From positions 28,661,404-28,725,403 of the forward strand of contig CM066916.1 in the NCBI GenBank assembly GCA_033964015.1: a DNA stretch of 64,000 nucleotides, given 5' to 3'. A program made the position numbers and the translations under genes. The notes below the pieces were generated by a model. That model ran no database searches. It saw nothing but the letters and a program-made list of their open reading frames with translations, and had not been told where the DNA came from. This document shows positions 58,101 through 64,000 of the stretch, one piece after another (the stretch's first letter is position 1; each line of letters begins with the position of its first letter). The DNA is from Scolanthus callimorphus (lineage: Eukaryota; Cnidaria; Anthozoa; Actiniaria; Edwardsiidae).

Positions 58101-61100
58101 AATCCCGCTTGCCAGTTCTTGAAACAACAACTCCGATATAAAGCAAGGTCGATACGAAAATATAGGTGACAACTCCCTTGCTATGAACGAGCTAACTGAG
58201 ATCCAGAGGCGTGGCGATGCGGTTTGATCGTAACTGATCACGCGGTTATATAGCTAACTAAATAATACGTCAATCAAATCAAGATAAGCGAAATCAAGGC
58301 TGGGAAGCCGTTACACCAAGTATGCACAATTGGAACCTCGCAAATGAATCATCACATGATTTTTGCAACCGCCTACCCAATAAGATAATTGCATACCTGT
58401 ACAGCCATGTTTCTGTCAAAATCTGATGGCAAAACGCGACGCTTGACGTCACTCATAACCTAAAATCACAGTGAAAAAAAGGTTTATAATTTTTACCTCT
58501 CAAAGACTCTCCAACAAAACAAATATATAACGGGATAAGAGGGGATCGATACTCCTCAGTTTTCAATTGCGTTTAAAGAGCCCGTGTCAGCCACTCCTTT
58601 GTTTTCGTTCGATATTAGAAGAATTACGTGTAGAAATCTCTCAATAAACATCTAAAAACAAAGTTTCAGATTTGATTTTGCAAATTCAATCGAGAAAATT
58701 GCTCTATATTCTCTAAATCAGACGATGGAAATGGATGCTTTCTCCTACGTGGTATATGTTGCTAAGCTGTCAAAATGGCGGATGACACAGGCTCTTTAAG
58801 AATTCATACCTTGATTCTCTCCATTTCTGTACTGAATGGGTGAAACAACTCAAACAAGATAAGGCCAAGGGAGAAGATGTCAACTTTGTACGAGTATGCC
58901 TTGCCTGCGATCTGAAAAGAAGCAAGAAGTATTTAATACGAAAGCTTTTCACACTGGAAAACCCTCAAAGAAGTGATGTCTTGATGACCCGCATTTCTAT
59001 TATGTGCTCAGGAGACCACATAACCGTTTAGAATTAAGACTTTATCGTGAAACACACGAAATTCAAAAAATATTTGAAGAATGATACGATCATCACTAAC
59101 AAACAGTCCGAACACTAACATTTGCCGTTGTTGTTTTTTTGTCAAAATTCCGACCGGATCCGTTAAAACAGAAGTCCTAGAAGTAACACGAGACAGCGTG
59201 TTTCATCAGAGCCTCTGGTGACAGCCGTTAGAGGACCTTTTTTCTGATTGGCTAATTTTGAACGTCAGTGGCTGTCACCAGAGCCTCCCCTGCGAGGTGA
59301 CGCGCTGGGGTACGTGAATGAGGGTGGGAAAGTAAAAGTAAAGTAGGTGCTTATATAGCGCTTATCGGCCTCAAAGCTCTAAGCGCTTTACGTTTTTGGG
59401 TAACTCATCCTATGGTGACTTCTGTGACATAGAGGTTGGGCAACTTCCGACGGTCCTCTGGTTAGTGTAGTGTATGTGAGAGACGGGACCTACGGTTTAA
59501 CGTCCTTATCCGAGAAGACGCGATAGTCTAACCATTTGCAGATGTTAGAGTAAAGGCAGCACCTTCTCCTCAATCATTTAGAAAAGACCCTGAGTGTTGG
59601 TCCGGTCGGGGTTTGAACTACCACTGCGCTAACCGGTTGTCGGAAAGAATTGCTGCTCACCTGCTCCGGGCTCATGTAAAGCTGCGTACCAACTTGACCC
59701 GTATGGTTCGCATCTACTGCACCAGACTTGTCTGTAATAATAAAAACGCCGTAAACAAACGTGTTTGTACTTAATAACATACAAGAGGCTATAATTGACT
59801 TATTTCACTATGACGTCATATCAAAACACTATTGTTTTAGCGCGAAGAATCATGGTCGCCAGAGGGGACAGCAGCATTTAGAAATGAATAAAAACATACC
59901 ATCCATGATGTAAAGCAAAGTTGTACGCTAGAATATCAGCACCCACATCTCGAATGGAACTTTTATTTGAACCAAATTTCAGCTTTCTTGTTCATGTAAA
60001 GAAACCATGACGTCATAGTGAGAGCACGCGTGGTGTTGGGAGACACGAGAAAGTTGTACAATCACAAGCCGTAGACGAGTGATTTTTAACGTTTCGCGTC
60101 TCTCCCAACATCACAAGTGCTCTATTTCGCAGATAAAGTCAGAAAAAGTTGTGCACTAATGCTTTTATGATATAGCAGGGGAGAACCATTACTTTATCAG
60201 TGAAATACAGCATAGATTTGGGCCAATCAGAGCGTGCGTTATATCGTAGCTATATTGTGACGGCTTATGCTACCACATTTTTTTCGAATTACTTACCAAC
60301 AACGTGTGGCTCTGCTGCGGGTTCTTGTACAGTAGCTGTTACCAGACCAAAATCGCCGACTTTAATCAGCCCATCCGGAGAGAAAAATATGTTGGATGGC
60401 TGAAAAGGAGACAAAGAAATCTATGGGCACGAGCGACAGATTACTCGTTTAGCCTGAGCTGATGAATGGAGACCGAAAAACCGTGTTTTCTGATTTTCTT
60501 TTCTTATCGGTACTTATCACCAGCTAAGGCTTCCCTAGGCAATTGCCATGTATGCTCATATTTCAAGCCTCGTTTCCATGCAACTTTCCGCCATTTTTGA
60601 AAAAGGTCTATACACTTTGTTTGCCAAATGCAACTCATTTAACAACATGCAGAGCGCGATTAGATTGAAACGTCCATATTACCTTCAAGTCTCTGTGCAT
60701 CATTCCTCGACTGTGAAAATACTCAACAGCATTAACAGTCTGTAAGGGAAAAAGATAAAAATCATTAGCGCTATATAGCGGATCAGCCACCAAAACCTTC
60801 CTTTACTACCACTTTCACTATTCTGCGAGCTCTACGCCAACTAACAAACCACGGTTTGGCTTCCGTCAACACTTTTCTACGCAAACTAACAAACCACGGT
60901 TTGGCTTCCGTCAACACTTTTCTACGCCAACTAACAAACCACGGTTTGGCTTCCGTCAACACTTTTCTACGCAAACTAACAAACCACGGTTTGGCTTCCG
61001 TCAACACTTTTCTACGCCAACTAACAAACCACGGTTTGGCTTCCGTCAACACTTTTCTATGCAAACTAACAAACCACGGTTTGGCTTCCGTCAACACTTT

Positions 61101-62651
61101 TCTACGCCAACTAACAAACCACGGTTTGGCTTCCGTCAACACTTTTCTATGCAAACTAACAAACCACGGTTTGGCTTCCGTCAACACTTTTCTACGCCAA
61201 CTAACAAACCACGGTTTGGCTTCCGTCAACACTTTTCTACGCAAACTAACAAACCACGGTTTGGCTTCCGTCAACACTTTTCTACGCCAACTAACAAACC
61301 ACGGTTTGGCTTCCGTCAACACTTTTCTATGCAAACTAACAAACCACGGTTTGGCTTCCGTCAACACTTTTCTACGCCAACTAACAAACCACGGTTTGGC
61401 TTCCGTCAACACTTTTCTATGCAAACTAACAAACCACGGTTTGGCTTCCGTCAACACTTTTCTACGCCAACTAACAAACCACGGTTTGGCTTCCGTCAAC
61501 ACTTTTCTACGCCAACTAACAAACAACGGTATGTATGCAGTATTTTAAGTCAAAATTTTTTATTCGCATATGTGAACTCCTCCAAGTCTTTACCTGTTCA
61601 AAAACGTCAAAGCAGAATAAATGCTGACGAGCTGTGTTATTTTTGAGCCAGTCCTTGAGGCTCTCCCTCTGGCATAGCTGCATTTGTATGTAGAGATACA
61701 GTGGAGCCGATAAAGCATCAGTGTTGCACTTGGAACTTTTACATTTGTGATGTTTGCCTGCAAATAAAGGGGAGAAGTAATTTGTCAGATAGATCAACCC
61801 GATTATAAGATGTGGAATCCTGGTGGATTCAGAAGCTACTTAGTAGTGAGTCGTAAGGATTTAATAGGGCGGGTCGCTATACAATACAATACAATACAAC
61901 ACTATACAATACAATACACAAAAATAAAAATAGCTTTCATTTTTTTTTCTATTTTTGTTTATTCCTTTTTGTTGTGTCCCCATATTAGTGTAGGATTTCT
62001 CCCACGCTAGACGGTTTCTGACATTTTAATAAAGTTATCTATCTATCTATCTATCTGTCTATCTATCTATCTATCTATCTAATACTGATAGGTCGGCCTG
62101 ATAGAACACTTGACCCTGTGACGTTGATCAGACGCGAAGACAGGAAGTGGCAACGAACTCGACCGTAGCGGATTGGAATCAGGCTACCCTCCACAGGGTA
62201 CCCGACTAAACACGCTTTGACCATGATAAGCGTGACGTTAATCAGACGCTGAGGTAGGAAGTGCTAACAAACTCTACCGTAGCGGATAAGAATCAGGCTA
62301 TCCTCCACAGGGTACCCGACTAAACAAGCTTTGACCATGATAAGCGTGACGTTGATCAGACGCGAAGATAGGAAGTGCCAACAAACTCTACCGTATCGGA
62401 TGAGAGTCAGGCTACTCACAGGGTACCCGTCTAACCTTGCTTAGGCCATGATAAGCGTGACGTTAATCAGACGCTGAGGTAGGAAGTGCTAACGAACTCT
62501 ACCGTAGCGGATTAGAATCAGGCTACTTACCTGACAGCAGTGATTGCCCTGATGTTGTGAAGGAAATGTGAGGTGATGAGCTCCCTGTGGATGAGCTACT
62601 GCCACTGCTGCAACCTGATTTGCGTGTGACTCCCAGAGGTACAAGGGCGCC
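49062..62651 (-). CDS. EIF2AK3: PERK (eIF2-alpha kinase 3), kinase-domain half, 8 exons; 5' part outside the window
   Basis: ER-membrane stress kinase that phosphorylates eIF2alpha in the unfolded protein response. Eight exons with agreeing phases give 270 residues: a Ser-rich kinase insert, [18 protein letters not shown], the catalytic loop MHRDLKPSN, DFG in VGDFGLVTA, the activation segment [28 protein letters not shown], and a short C-lobe tail ending NSKSKSE. The LYMSPEQ and [13 protein letters not shown] stretches match PERK better than the other eIF2 kinases. The luminal, transmembrane and N-lobe exons must lie beyond the right part of the window. Introns carry a BEL/Pao element, a SINE, a 45-bp minisatellite, a ~116-bp tandem repeat and an LTR-type element. 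Confidence 0.95.
49345..49610. repeat. MITE family with TAGTAGGTCAATTTG core (copy 3)
   Basis: Begins AACAATTATTCCTCGAGGCC, contains nested GAGGCCGAATG hairpins, and ends with the CACTAGTGTGATTTG block. Confidence 0.7.
49754..50642 (-). repeat. BEL/Pao 3' LTR (889 bp)
   Basis: On the element strand it begins TGTAACGGCTTCCC and ends GACCGCAGCTACA, i.e. TG...CA ends. Confidence 0.95.
50759..53965 (-). CDS. BEL/Pao reverse transcriptase, RNase H and integrase
   Basis: A 1068-codon frame. Reverse transcriptase with YVDD at 187-190; RNase H acidic residues Asp369, Glu413 and Asp443; integrase zinc motif with HH at 682-683 and CVTC at 721-724, then catalytic Asp756, Asp818 and Glu871; the end matches the DUF5641-type tail. 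In this family gag and pol are usually one continuous frame; here the break at 54016-54018 separates them. The ATG at 53965 is internal to the expected polyprotein. Confidence 0.93.
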   Translation of the reverse strand: MSLKKRLLADDTYCKHYVDFMANIIEKGYAETVPESDLSDRNKPAFYINHHGVFNEKKGNKIRVVFNCSQQFQGESLNAHLLQGPDLTNTLIGVLARFRRTPVAVMADIESMFYQVRVPIEDRNMLRFFWFKDGDVNQDPQEFRMTVHLFGATSSPGCANFALKATADDNEETLGETAAEFVRRDFYVDDGLKSVESQGEAIELVRSVKEMCKRGGFNLHKFTSNKREVLEHIPVQDRAEDVKNLDLGHDTLPTERALGVLWCAESDAFKFSVALKDRPCTRRGILSTISSIFDPLGFVAPVLLEGKSLLQDLCRSNIGWDDPVPEEVQRRWMKWKTELADLQSFSIPRCYRPHDFGKPAKAEIHHFSDASFKGYGQCSYLRLINEEGRIHCSFVMGKARVTPLKPVTVPRLELTAAVLSVRVSEQLKKELGIELTDEIFWTDSKVVLGYISNSVRRFHVYVANRIQEIQEKSSTKQWRYVETASNPADDASRGLRPRELAQSKWSRGPEFLWKPESEWKNDESSDVTEISTDDPEVKKVVSMATELSTSWPSLVERIAHFSDWMRAKKAVALCRRYIRKLRYKVQRRLSMRKVRAQRKERCTPVSIQEIREAETIILRAAQRESKLDTSVSGPLGKLDPYVDTEGVIRVGGRLNKSSSLSDQLIHPVVVPKSGHVTNLLIHHFHNKVHHQGRGITINEIRASGYWLIGASTTVASAIHRCVTCRKLRAKPQEQRMSDLPNDRLEPAPAFSYAAVDYFGPYEIVERRKPLKRYGVLFTCMASRAIHLEVAHTLETDSFICALRRFICRRGPVRQLRSDQGTNFVGARNELKMALKELDDKKIADELHQHQCDWFSFRMNVPSASHMGGVWERQIRSVRNVLNALLETNGSQLNDEALRTFLCEAESIVNSRPLTVESLNDPSSLSPLTPNHLLTLKTKVVLPPPGQFTNADQYSRKRWRRVQHLANEFWSRWKKEYLMTLQNRQKWSKVCRDMCVGDIVLIKDDDNLPRNKWQLARVAETYPSADGYVRKVKLAIADAALDRTGKRVKPAKFLERPVQKLVLLHPTET
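53692..56622 (-). CDS. BEL/Pao gag and protease region
   Basis: A 976-codon frame. Coiled-coil-like N-terminus (residues ~100-150), a gag domain of the DUF1759 type (~250-430), zinc knuckles [13 protein letters not shown] (488-500) and [14 protein letters not shown] (521-534), then an aspartic protease of the DUF1758 type with [11 protein letters not shown] (631-641). The frame changes near 54016, so residues after ~870 are out of register with pol. The listed start is a TTG; the frame is open upstream to about 56750 without an ATG, so the real start is unresolved. Confidence 0.85.
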   Translation of the reverse strand: MRDNLDLLKEEFNEAQGVFDSCLESDEEKNESYHWFDLRDREVTECRLRLSEALRTLEKQVSPRVPSLRSAQTGFSRRSGASSRHSSARSLRLEAASKTARLKTEAAFLDSVLEKEQEMKRLQLQREIAMSEAEEKAFKKILDEERDVKFSLPGPGLVTEELVKKDEKPVLNPFSPTYVPPSPIPSSKQIKLEPSISQPEPARFPVSSETFPSTLDPLAETLKQLVDVQKRQIELSGQLAHQQKAHYLPVKEPPIFSGDAFDYPSFITAFDSIISANVPADKDRLYFLEKYTNAKANEVVKGFLAVNSESDYQEARKLLDERFGNPVHVAEAYKSRLRKWPQIKDGDSAGLQAFSDFLIRCKEAANSVGSISDLDSNQVLFQVSAIKLPSYSGVKWCRHAHEVHAKAGSRPVSFADLVKFVKAEADLANDPIFSPDALRRERKGAFEKGQEKHRANSGVTPRAGSFVTEVSADRDGATWQSRNQQPKCSLCGQPHEITKCLEFKKKTLEERRDVVKTKGLCFGCLKSGHLSKACPARLTCEECDKSHPTLLHGAKPDRRNYKGAKPANPRTQTPKPAPTTREDPSLDPSANANANVCNSTGATGDVVTSMIVPVFVFHKDTPEKRVKTYTLLDDGSDSTFITSSLLEEIGVRGSDVSLRLNTMHGENRITTQRVDGLVVEAVGHGSPVDLPKAYARPAIPSSKDQVPSPETADKWPHLQGIRSLIPPVEEDLAVGLLIGCNCPKALKPKEVILGKDEEPYAIRTSLGWGIVGPIIPHLSAGGEESITCNRIFTCEIGGKTSNSKFVLENKAKEEMINPEEVKKMFEIDFSEHTLNDTGPISQEDKRFLELVGNGIRFEDGHYSIPLPFKRRIRSFRIIAVKPGVALCRSKNAFSRTIPTASIMSILWQTLSRKAMPRRFLRVTYRIATSQPFTSITTEFLMRRKEIKSVSYSTALSSSKENPLTRTCSKAPTSPTR
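57428..58315 (-). repeat. BEL/Pao 5' LTR (888 bp)
   Basis: Same ends as the 3' LTR. Differences are a GTGACG/GTAGCG exchange, AAATTCG/AAAATCG, and one A in a poly-A run. Confidence 0.95.
58397..58459 (-). CDS. EIF2AK3: PERK exon: 63-bp C-lobe exon
   Basis: Encodes [20 protein letters not shown] plus Gln. It lies 77 bp from the right target duplication of the BEL/Pao insertion. Confidence 0.88.
58810..58911 (-). CDS. EIF2AK3: PERK exon: helix F region
   Basis: Encodes [20 protein letters not shown] and [14 protein letters not shown]. Phase 0 on both sides. Confidence 0.95.
59206..59310. repeat. Partial palindromic mini-transposon, CCCAGAGCTCCCC family
   Basis: CAGAGCCTCTGGTGACAGCC against GGCTGTCACCAGAGCCTCCC; outer ends are degenerate. 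Confidence 0.55.
59335..59640 (-). repeat. tRNA-derived SINE-like element
   Basis: The minus strand has an A-box-like TAGCGCAGTGGTAG directly followed by a B-box-like GTTCAAACC, then a body with GATAAGGACGTTAAACC and an end with AAAGCGCTTAGAGC and TATATAAGCACC. The A and B boxes are much closer than in a tRNA, so the promoter is probably crippled. Confidence 0.5.
59661..59731 (-). CDS. EIF2AK3: PERK exon: activation segment
   Basis: Encodes [20 protein letters not shown] and SPEQ. Phase 1 to 0. Confidence 0.95.
60297..60399 (-). CDS. EIF2AK3: PERK exon: DFG motif
   Basis: Encodes [20 protein letters not shown] and on to EPHVV. Phase 0 to 1. Confidence 0.95.
60683..60739 (-). CDS. EIF2AK3: PERK exon: catalytic loop
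   Basis: 57 bp encoding [19 protein letters not shown], with the HRDLK catalytic motif at its end. Confidence 0.95.
60829..61528. repeat. 45-bp minisatellite in a PERK intron (~15.5 units)
   Basis: The unit contains AACTAACAAACCACGG, TTTGGCTTCCGTCAACAC and TTTTCTACGC. Units alternate between ...GCAA, ...GCCA and ATGCAA variants, giving a 90-bp higher-order period. It fills most of the 854-bp intron. Confidence 0.97.
61594..61757 (-). CDS. EIF2AK3: PERK exon: hinge region
   Basis: Encodes [11 protein letters not shown], then [20 protein letters not shown] to FDVFEQ. Phase 1 to 0. Confidence 0.93.
61810..62082 (+). repeat. Retroelement 3' end with (TATC)n tail
   Basis: CAATA-rich tract, T-rich body, then TTTTAATAAAGTTATC followed by ~12 TATC units. 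It looks like a non-LTR or SINE 3' terminus inserted opposite to PERK. Confidence 0.5.
62098..62525. repeat. ~116-bp tandem repeat, about 3.7 units
   Basis: GATAAGCGTGACGTTAATCAG, GGTAGGAAGTGCTAAC, CTCTACCGTAGCGGAT and ACAGGGTACCCGACTAA recur in order. Confidence 0.85.
62531..62651 (-). CDS. EIF2AK3: PERK exon: Ser-rich kinase insert
   Basis: Encodes [13 protein letters not shown], then a Ser/Thr/Gly-rich stretch to GQSLLS. Acceptor TTCTAG|G, donor TCAG|GTAAG, phase 0 to 1. Such inserts in PERK are disordered and phosphorylated. Confidence 0.85.
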
Positions 62652-63185
62652 CTAGAATAAGAGGTTTGAGATAAAACTAAATATCAACCTTGTAATACTG
62701 AGAGGAGAATCAGGGCCCTAAATTGCGTCCATTTGGTTGCCAATGGCAACTCGCGTATTAGGGATAAAATACATCAAACTGGTCGGCAAGTGGCGACCTA
62801 GCTTTCCAGTCTGTAGGTTTTCAAAAATGCCCCTCTAAAAATTAGCTGTCAACAGCATTAAAGGCCCATAAGCACCCAAGCCGCGTTGCGGGGCACAAGA
62901 ATAAACGCAGTCGAAAATCGATGAAAATTTTCAGTTTGAACTTGTTGTTGGAAAATGTCATTGATTCTAATTGATACTAATTAGTTGCGTAACAATGCGC
63001 GCACATGTAATCAACACTCACTCTTCTTTTGGGAATAAGTCATAGAACCAGGGAATCATCTTGTCCTAATTCCCAAAATTGGTGCCGAAACCCGGCCCCT
63101 GGACACCATGTCCAGGGTGCTATTAAGATAATAGACAGAACGAACGACGTGCTTCCTCGACAAATCCAGAAAGGCTGCCAGCACG

Positions 63186-63440
63186 ATGGATAACATTGAT
63201 ACATTAATCAACACGCGCGATGCGCACAAACAAGAATGCAACGATATAATCAAAAAGGCAAGTAGTATCATCAAGTGTGAAGAAGATCCATTCATGGGAG
63301 AATTGAAGTTCATGGAAATACGCCTTATGTGGCTAATACAAGAAATCGAGAAACTGGATCAAGCAATACTACTTTCCTTAGAAAGCGATGAAGACATATA
63401 TCGAGAAGCAGAAGCAGCTTTAACATTCAACGACAATTAG
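63186..63440 (+). CDS. Putative gag N-terminal frame of the tRNA-Phe element
   Basis: 84 residues starting MDNIDTLINTRDAHKQ, helical with many acidic residues and a LESDEDIYREAEAAL end. This pattern resembles the N-terminal gag region of BEL/Pao elements, but I cannot prove it. A stop at 63438-63440 is followed after two bases by another ATG. Confidence 0.5.
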   Translation: MDNIDTLINTRDAHKQECNDIIKKASSIIKCEEDPFMGELKFMEIRLMWLIQEIEKLDQAILLSLESDEDIYREAEAALTFNDN

Positions 63441-63442
63441 AC

Positions 63443-63538
63443 ATGTGGAAATATAGAATCAATGCATTCAATGCATTACGGGAAAACAGAAAAGCAAATA
63501 TAATAGAAGCCATAAGGAGGAAGCACTATGAAACATAA
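63443..63538 (+). CDS. Short frame 2 of the tRNA-Phe element (31 aa)
   Basis: Begins MWKYRINAFNALRENRK. It could continue the gag helix after a frame change. Its stop overlaps the start of the next frame. Confidence 0.3.
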   Translation: MWKYRINAFNALRENRKANIIEAIRRKHYET

Positions 63539-63671
63539 ACAAATCCATCATTACATGCGAGCTCAAAGACAATCAAGCAGAATCAAATCGAGATACAACA
63601 AAATATTCAGAAACCAAATAATCACCAAGAAACCATTCAAGAGACTTGCCAAGGGGAATCGAAACCAATGA
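63528..63671 (+). CDS. Short frame 3 of the tRNA-Phe element (47 aa)
   Basis: Very basic: MKHKQIHHYMRAQRQSSR and onward. The last bases ATGA combine its stop with the start of frame 4. Confidence 0.3.
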   Translation: MKHKQIHHYMRAQRQSSRIKSRYNKIFRNQIITKKPFKRLAKGNRNQ

Positions 63672-64000
63672 ATCCAACACCAGGACTAAGCTTGCCAGAA
63701 GCTGAACACACAGAGTCAGAGAAAGTTACGATCGATACAGTAAAAGAACATAACTGTGTCACTAGGAACAAAGAAGGCGCGATAATAATCAGAACGCAGA
63801 TATCAGCAGAAGAGAAAAGTCAAGAAATAGAAGAAAGTATCGGACTATCCATCAAAGGAGATAACGCTCAAAAATCAGGTGCTTTAGATCGACGGAATTC
63901 AGAACAGGAAACAACGCCACTACGCAATCTAAAGAGAGCAAGATGCACCAAACCAACGCTAAAATACAAAGCGAAAAAGAAACCAAAGAGTAAAAGACCT
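63668..64000 (+). CDS. Frame 4 of the tRNA-Phe element, open to the window end
   Basis: Starts MNPTPGLSLPEAEHTESE and continues 111 codons without a stop, with a Lys-rich end. I do not recognise it. Confidence 0.35.
   Translation, partial: MNPTPGLSLPEAEHTESEKVTIDTVKEHNCVTRNKEGAIIIRTQISAEEKSQEIEESIGLSIKGDNAQKSGALDRRNSEQETTPLRNLKRARCTKPTLKYKAKKKPKSKRP

Larger units (their letters stand above)
49754..58315 (-). mobile_element. BEL/Pao LTR retrotransposon, nearly intact
   Basis: An 8562-bp element bounded by two ~888-bp LTRs, with CCAAG duplicated on both sides (49749-49753 and 58316-58320), a 5-bp target duplication typical of BEL/Pao. Transcription runs on the minus strand. A gag-protease frame and a reverse transcriptase-RNase H-integrase frame fill the interior. 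LTRs differ at only a few positions, which implies recent insertion. It sits in sense orientation in the last intron of PERK. No tRNA-type TGG primer site is evident next to the 5' LTR; a purine-rich stretch (CAGAGGAGCCA) adjoins the 3' LTR. Confidence 0.95.
63080..64000 (+). mobile_element. Start of an LTR-type retroelement with tRNA-Phe primer site (runs off the window)
   Basis: TGGTGCCGAAACCCGG at 63080-63095 is the complement of the 3' end of animal tRNA-Phe including CCA. A perfect 9-bp hairpin follows (CCCTGGACA-CCA-TGTCCAGGG, 63097-63117). The upstream LTR must lie between 62652 and 63079 but I cannot define its start. A series of short plus-strand frames follows. It is antisense to PERK. 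Confidence 0.65.

Noticed and set aside
59585..59640. A tRNA gene on the minus strand
   Set aside because: A-box- and B-box-like motifs are adjacent with no anticodon arm, so it is a SINE head, not a tRNA.
60783..61646. 195- to 247-codon frames on both strands and a possible CRISPR array
   Set aside because: These come from a 45-bp minisatellite without spacers, inside a PERK intron of an animal genome.
61516..61797. 93-codon minus-strand frame as a separate small gene
   Set aside because: It is the PERK hinge exon (61594-61757) plus read-through into introns.

Overview
This is nuclear DNA from an animal, most likely an anthozoan cnidarian such as a stony coral. The genes are split by GT-AG introns. 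STING has the invertebrate form that ends after its ligand-binding domain. About two thirds of the window is repeats: palindromic mini-transposons, BEL/Pao and other retroelements, minisatellites and hammerhead-ribozyme repeats. The species cannot be fixed from the sequence alone.

Layout. A three-exon globin with a predicted acylated N-terminus (globin X-like) occupies 1637-8030 on the plus strand. A minus-strand gene at 11989-24689 has two N-terminal SUMO-interacting motifs and looks like the SIMC1/SLF2 family. Its ~10.6 kb intron is full of repeats, including a hammerhead-ribozyme retrozyme array (20085-22486) that itself carries a nested DNA transposon. Head-to-head with this gene, 624 bp away, is an intronless STING gene (25314-26387, plus). 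FAHD1 (three exons, 28351-31088, minus) faces STING tail-to-tail and shares a ~650 bp promoter region with a plus-strand single-pass membrane protein gene of unknown function (exon 1 at 31741-31973; likely 3' exons at 46981-47841). From 32 to 46 kb I see almost only satellites and palindromic repeats. The 3' half of the ER-stress kinase gene PERK (EIF2AK3) fills 49062-62651 on the minus strand in eight exons. One of its introns contains a nearly intact 8.6 kb BEL/Pao LTR retrotransposon in the sense direction. The right edge (63080-64000) holds the start of another LTR-type element with a tRNA-Phe primer site.

How the parts may work together. STING (cyclic dinucleotide sensing), a SIMC1/SLF2-like protein (in vertebrates, recruitment of SMC5/6) and PERK (eIF2alpha phosphorylation) all belong to stress or foreign-DNA responses, but only STING and the SIMC1-like gene are close enough to share control DNA. 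The most striking observation is the STING promoter: within 82 bp it contains a consensus ATF/CREB site, a perfect NF-kB site, an IRF-type element and a TATA box, the same factor classes as the vertebrate interferon-beta enhancer. The second is the retrozyme array, with an 11-bp target duplication, 344-bp monomers, three foldable hammerheads, an inverted end copy and a nested transposon whose removal restores the monomer length exactly.

Quality note. Three coding regions (the SIMC1-like gene, the membrane gene and BEL gag-pol) each look broken by one missing base in a short homopolymer. This suggests residual assembly error rather than three independent pseudogenes.
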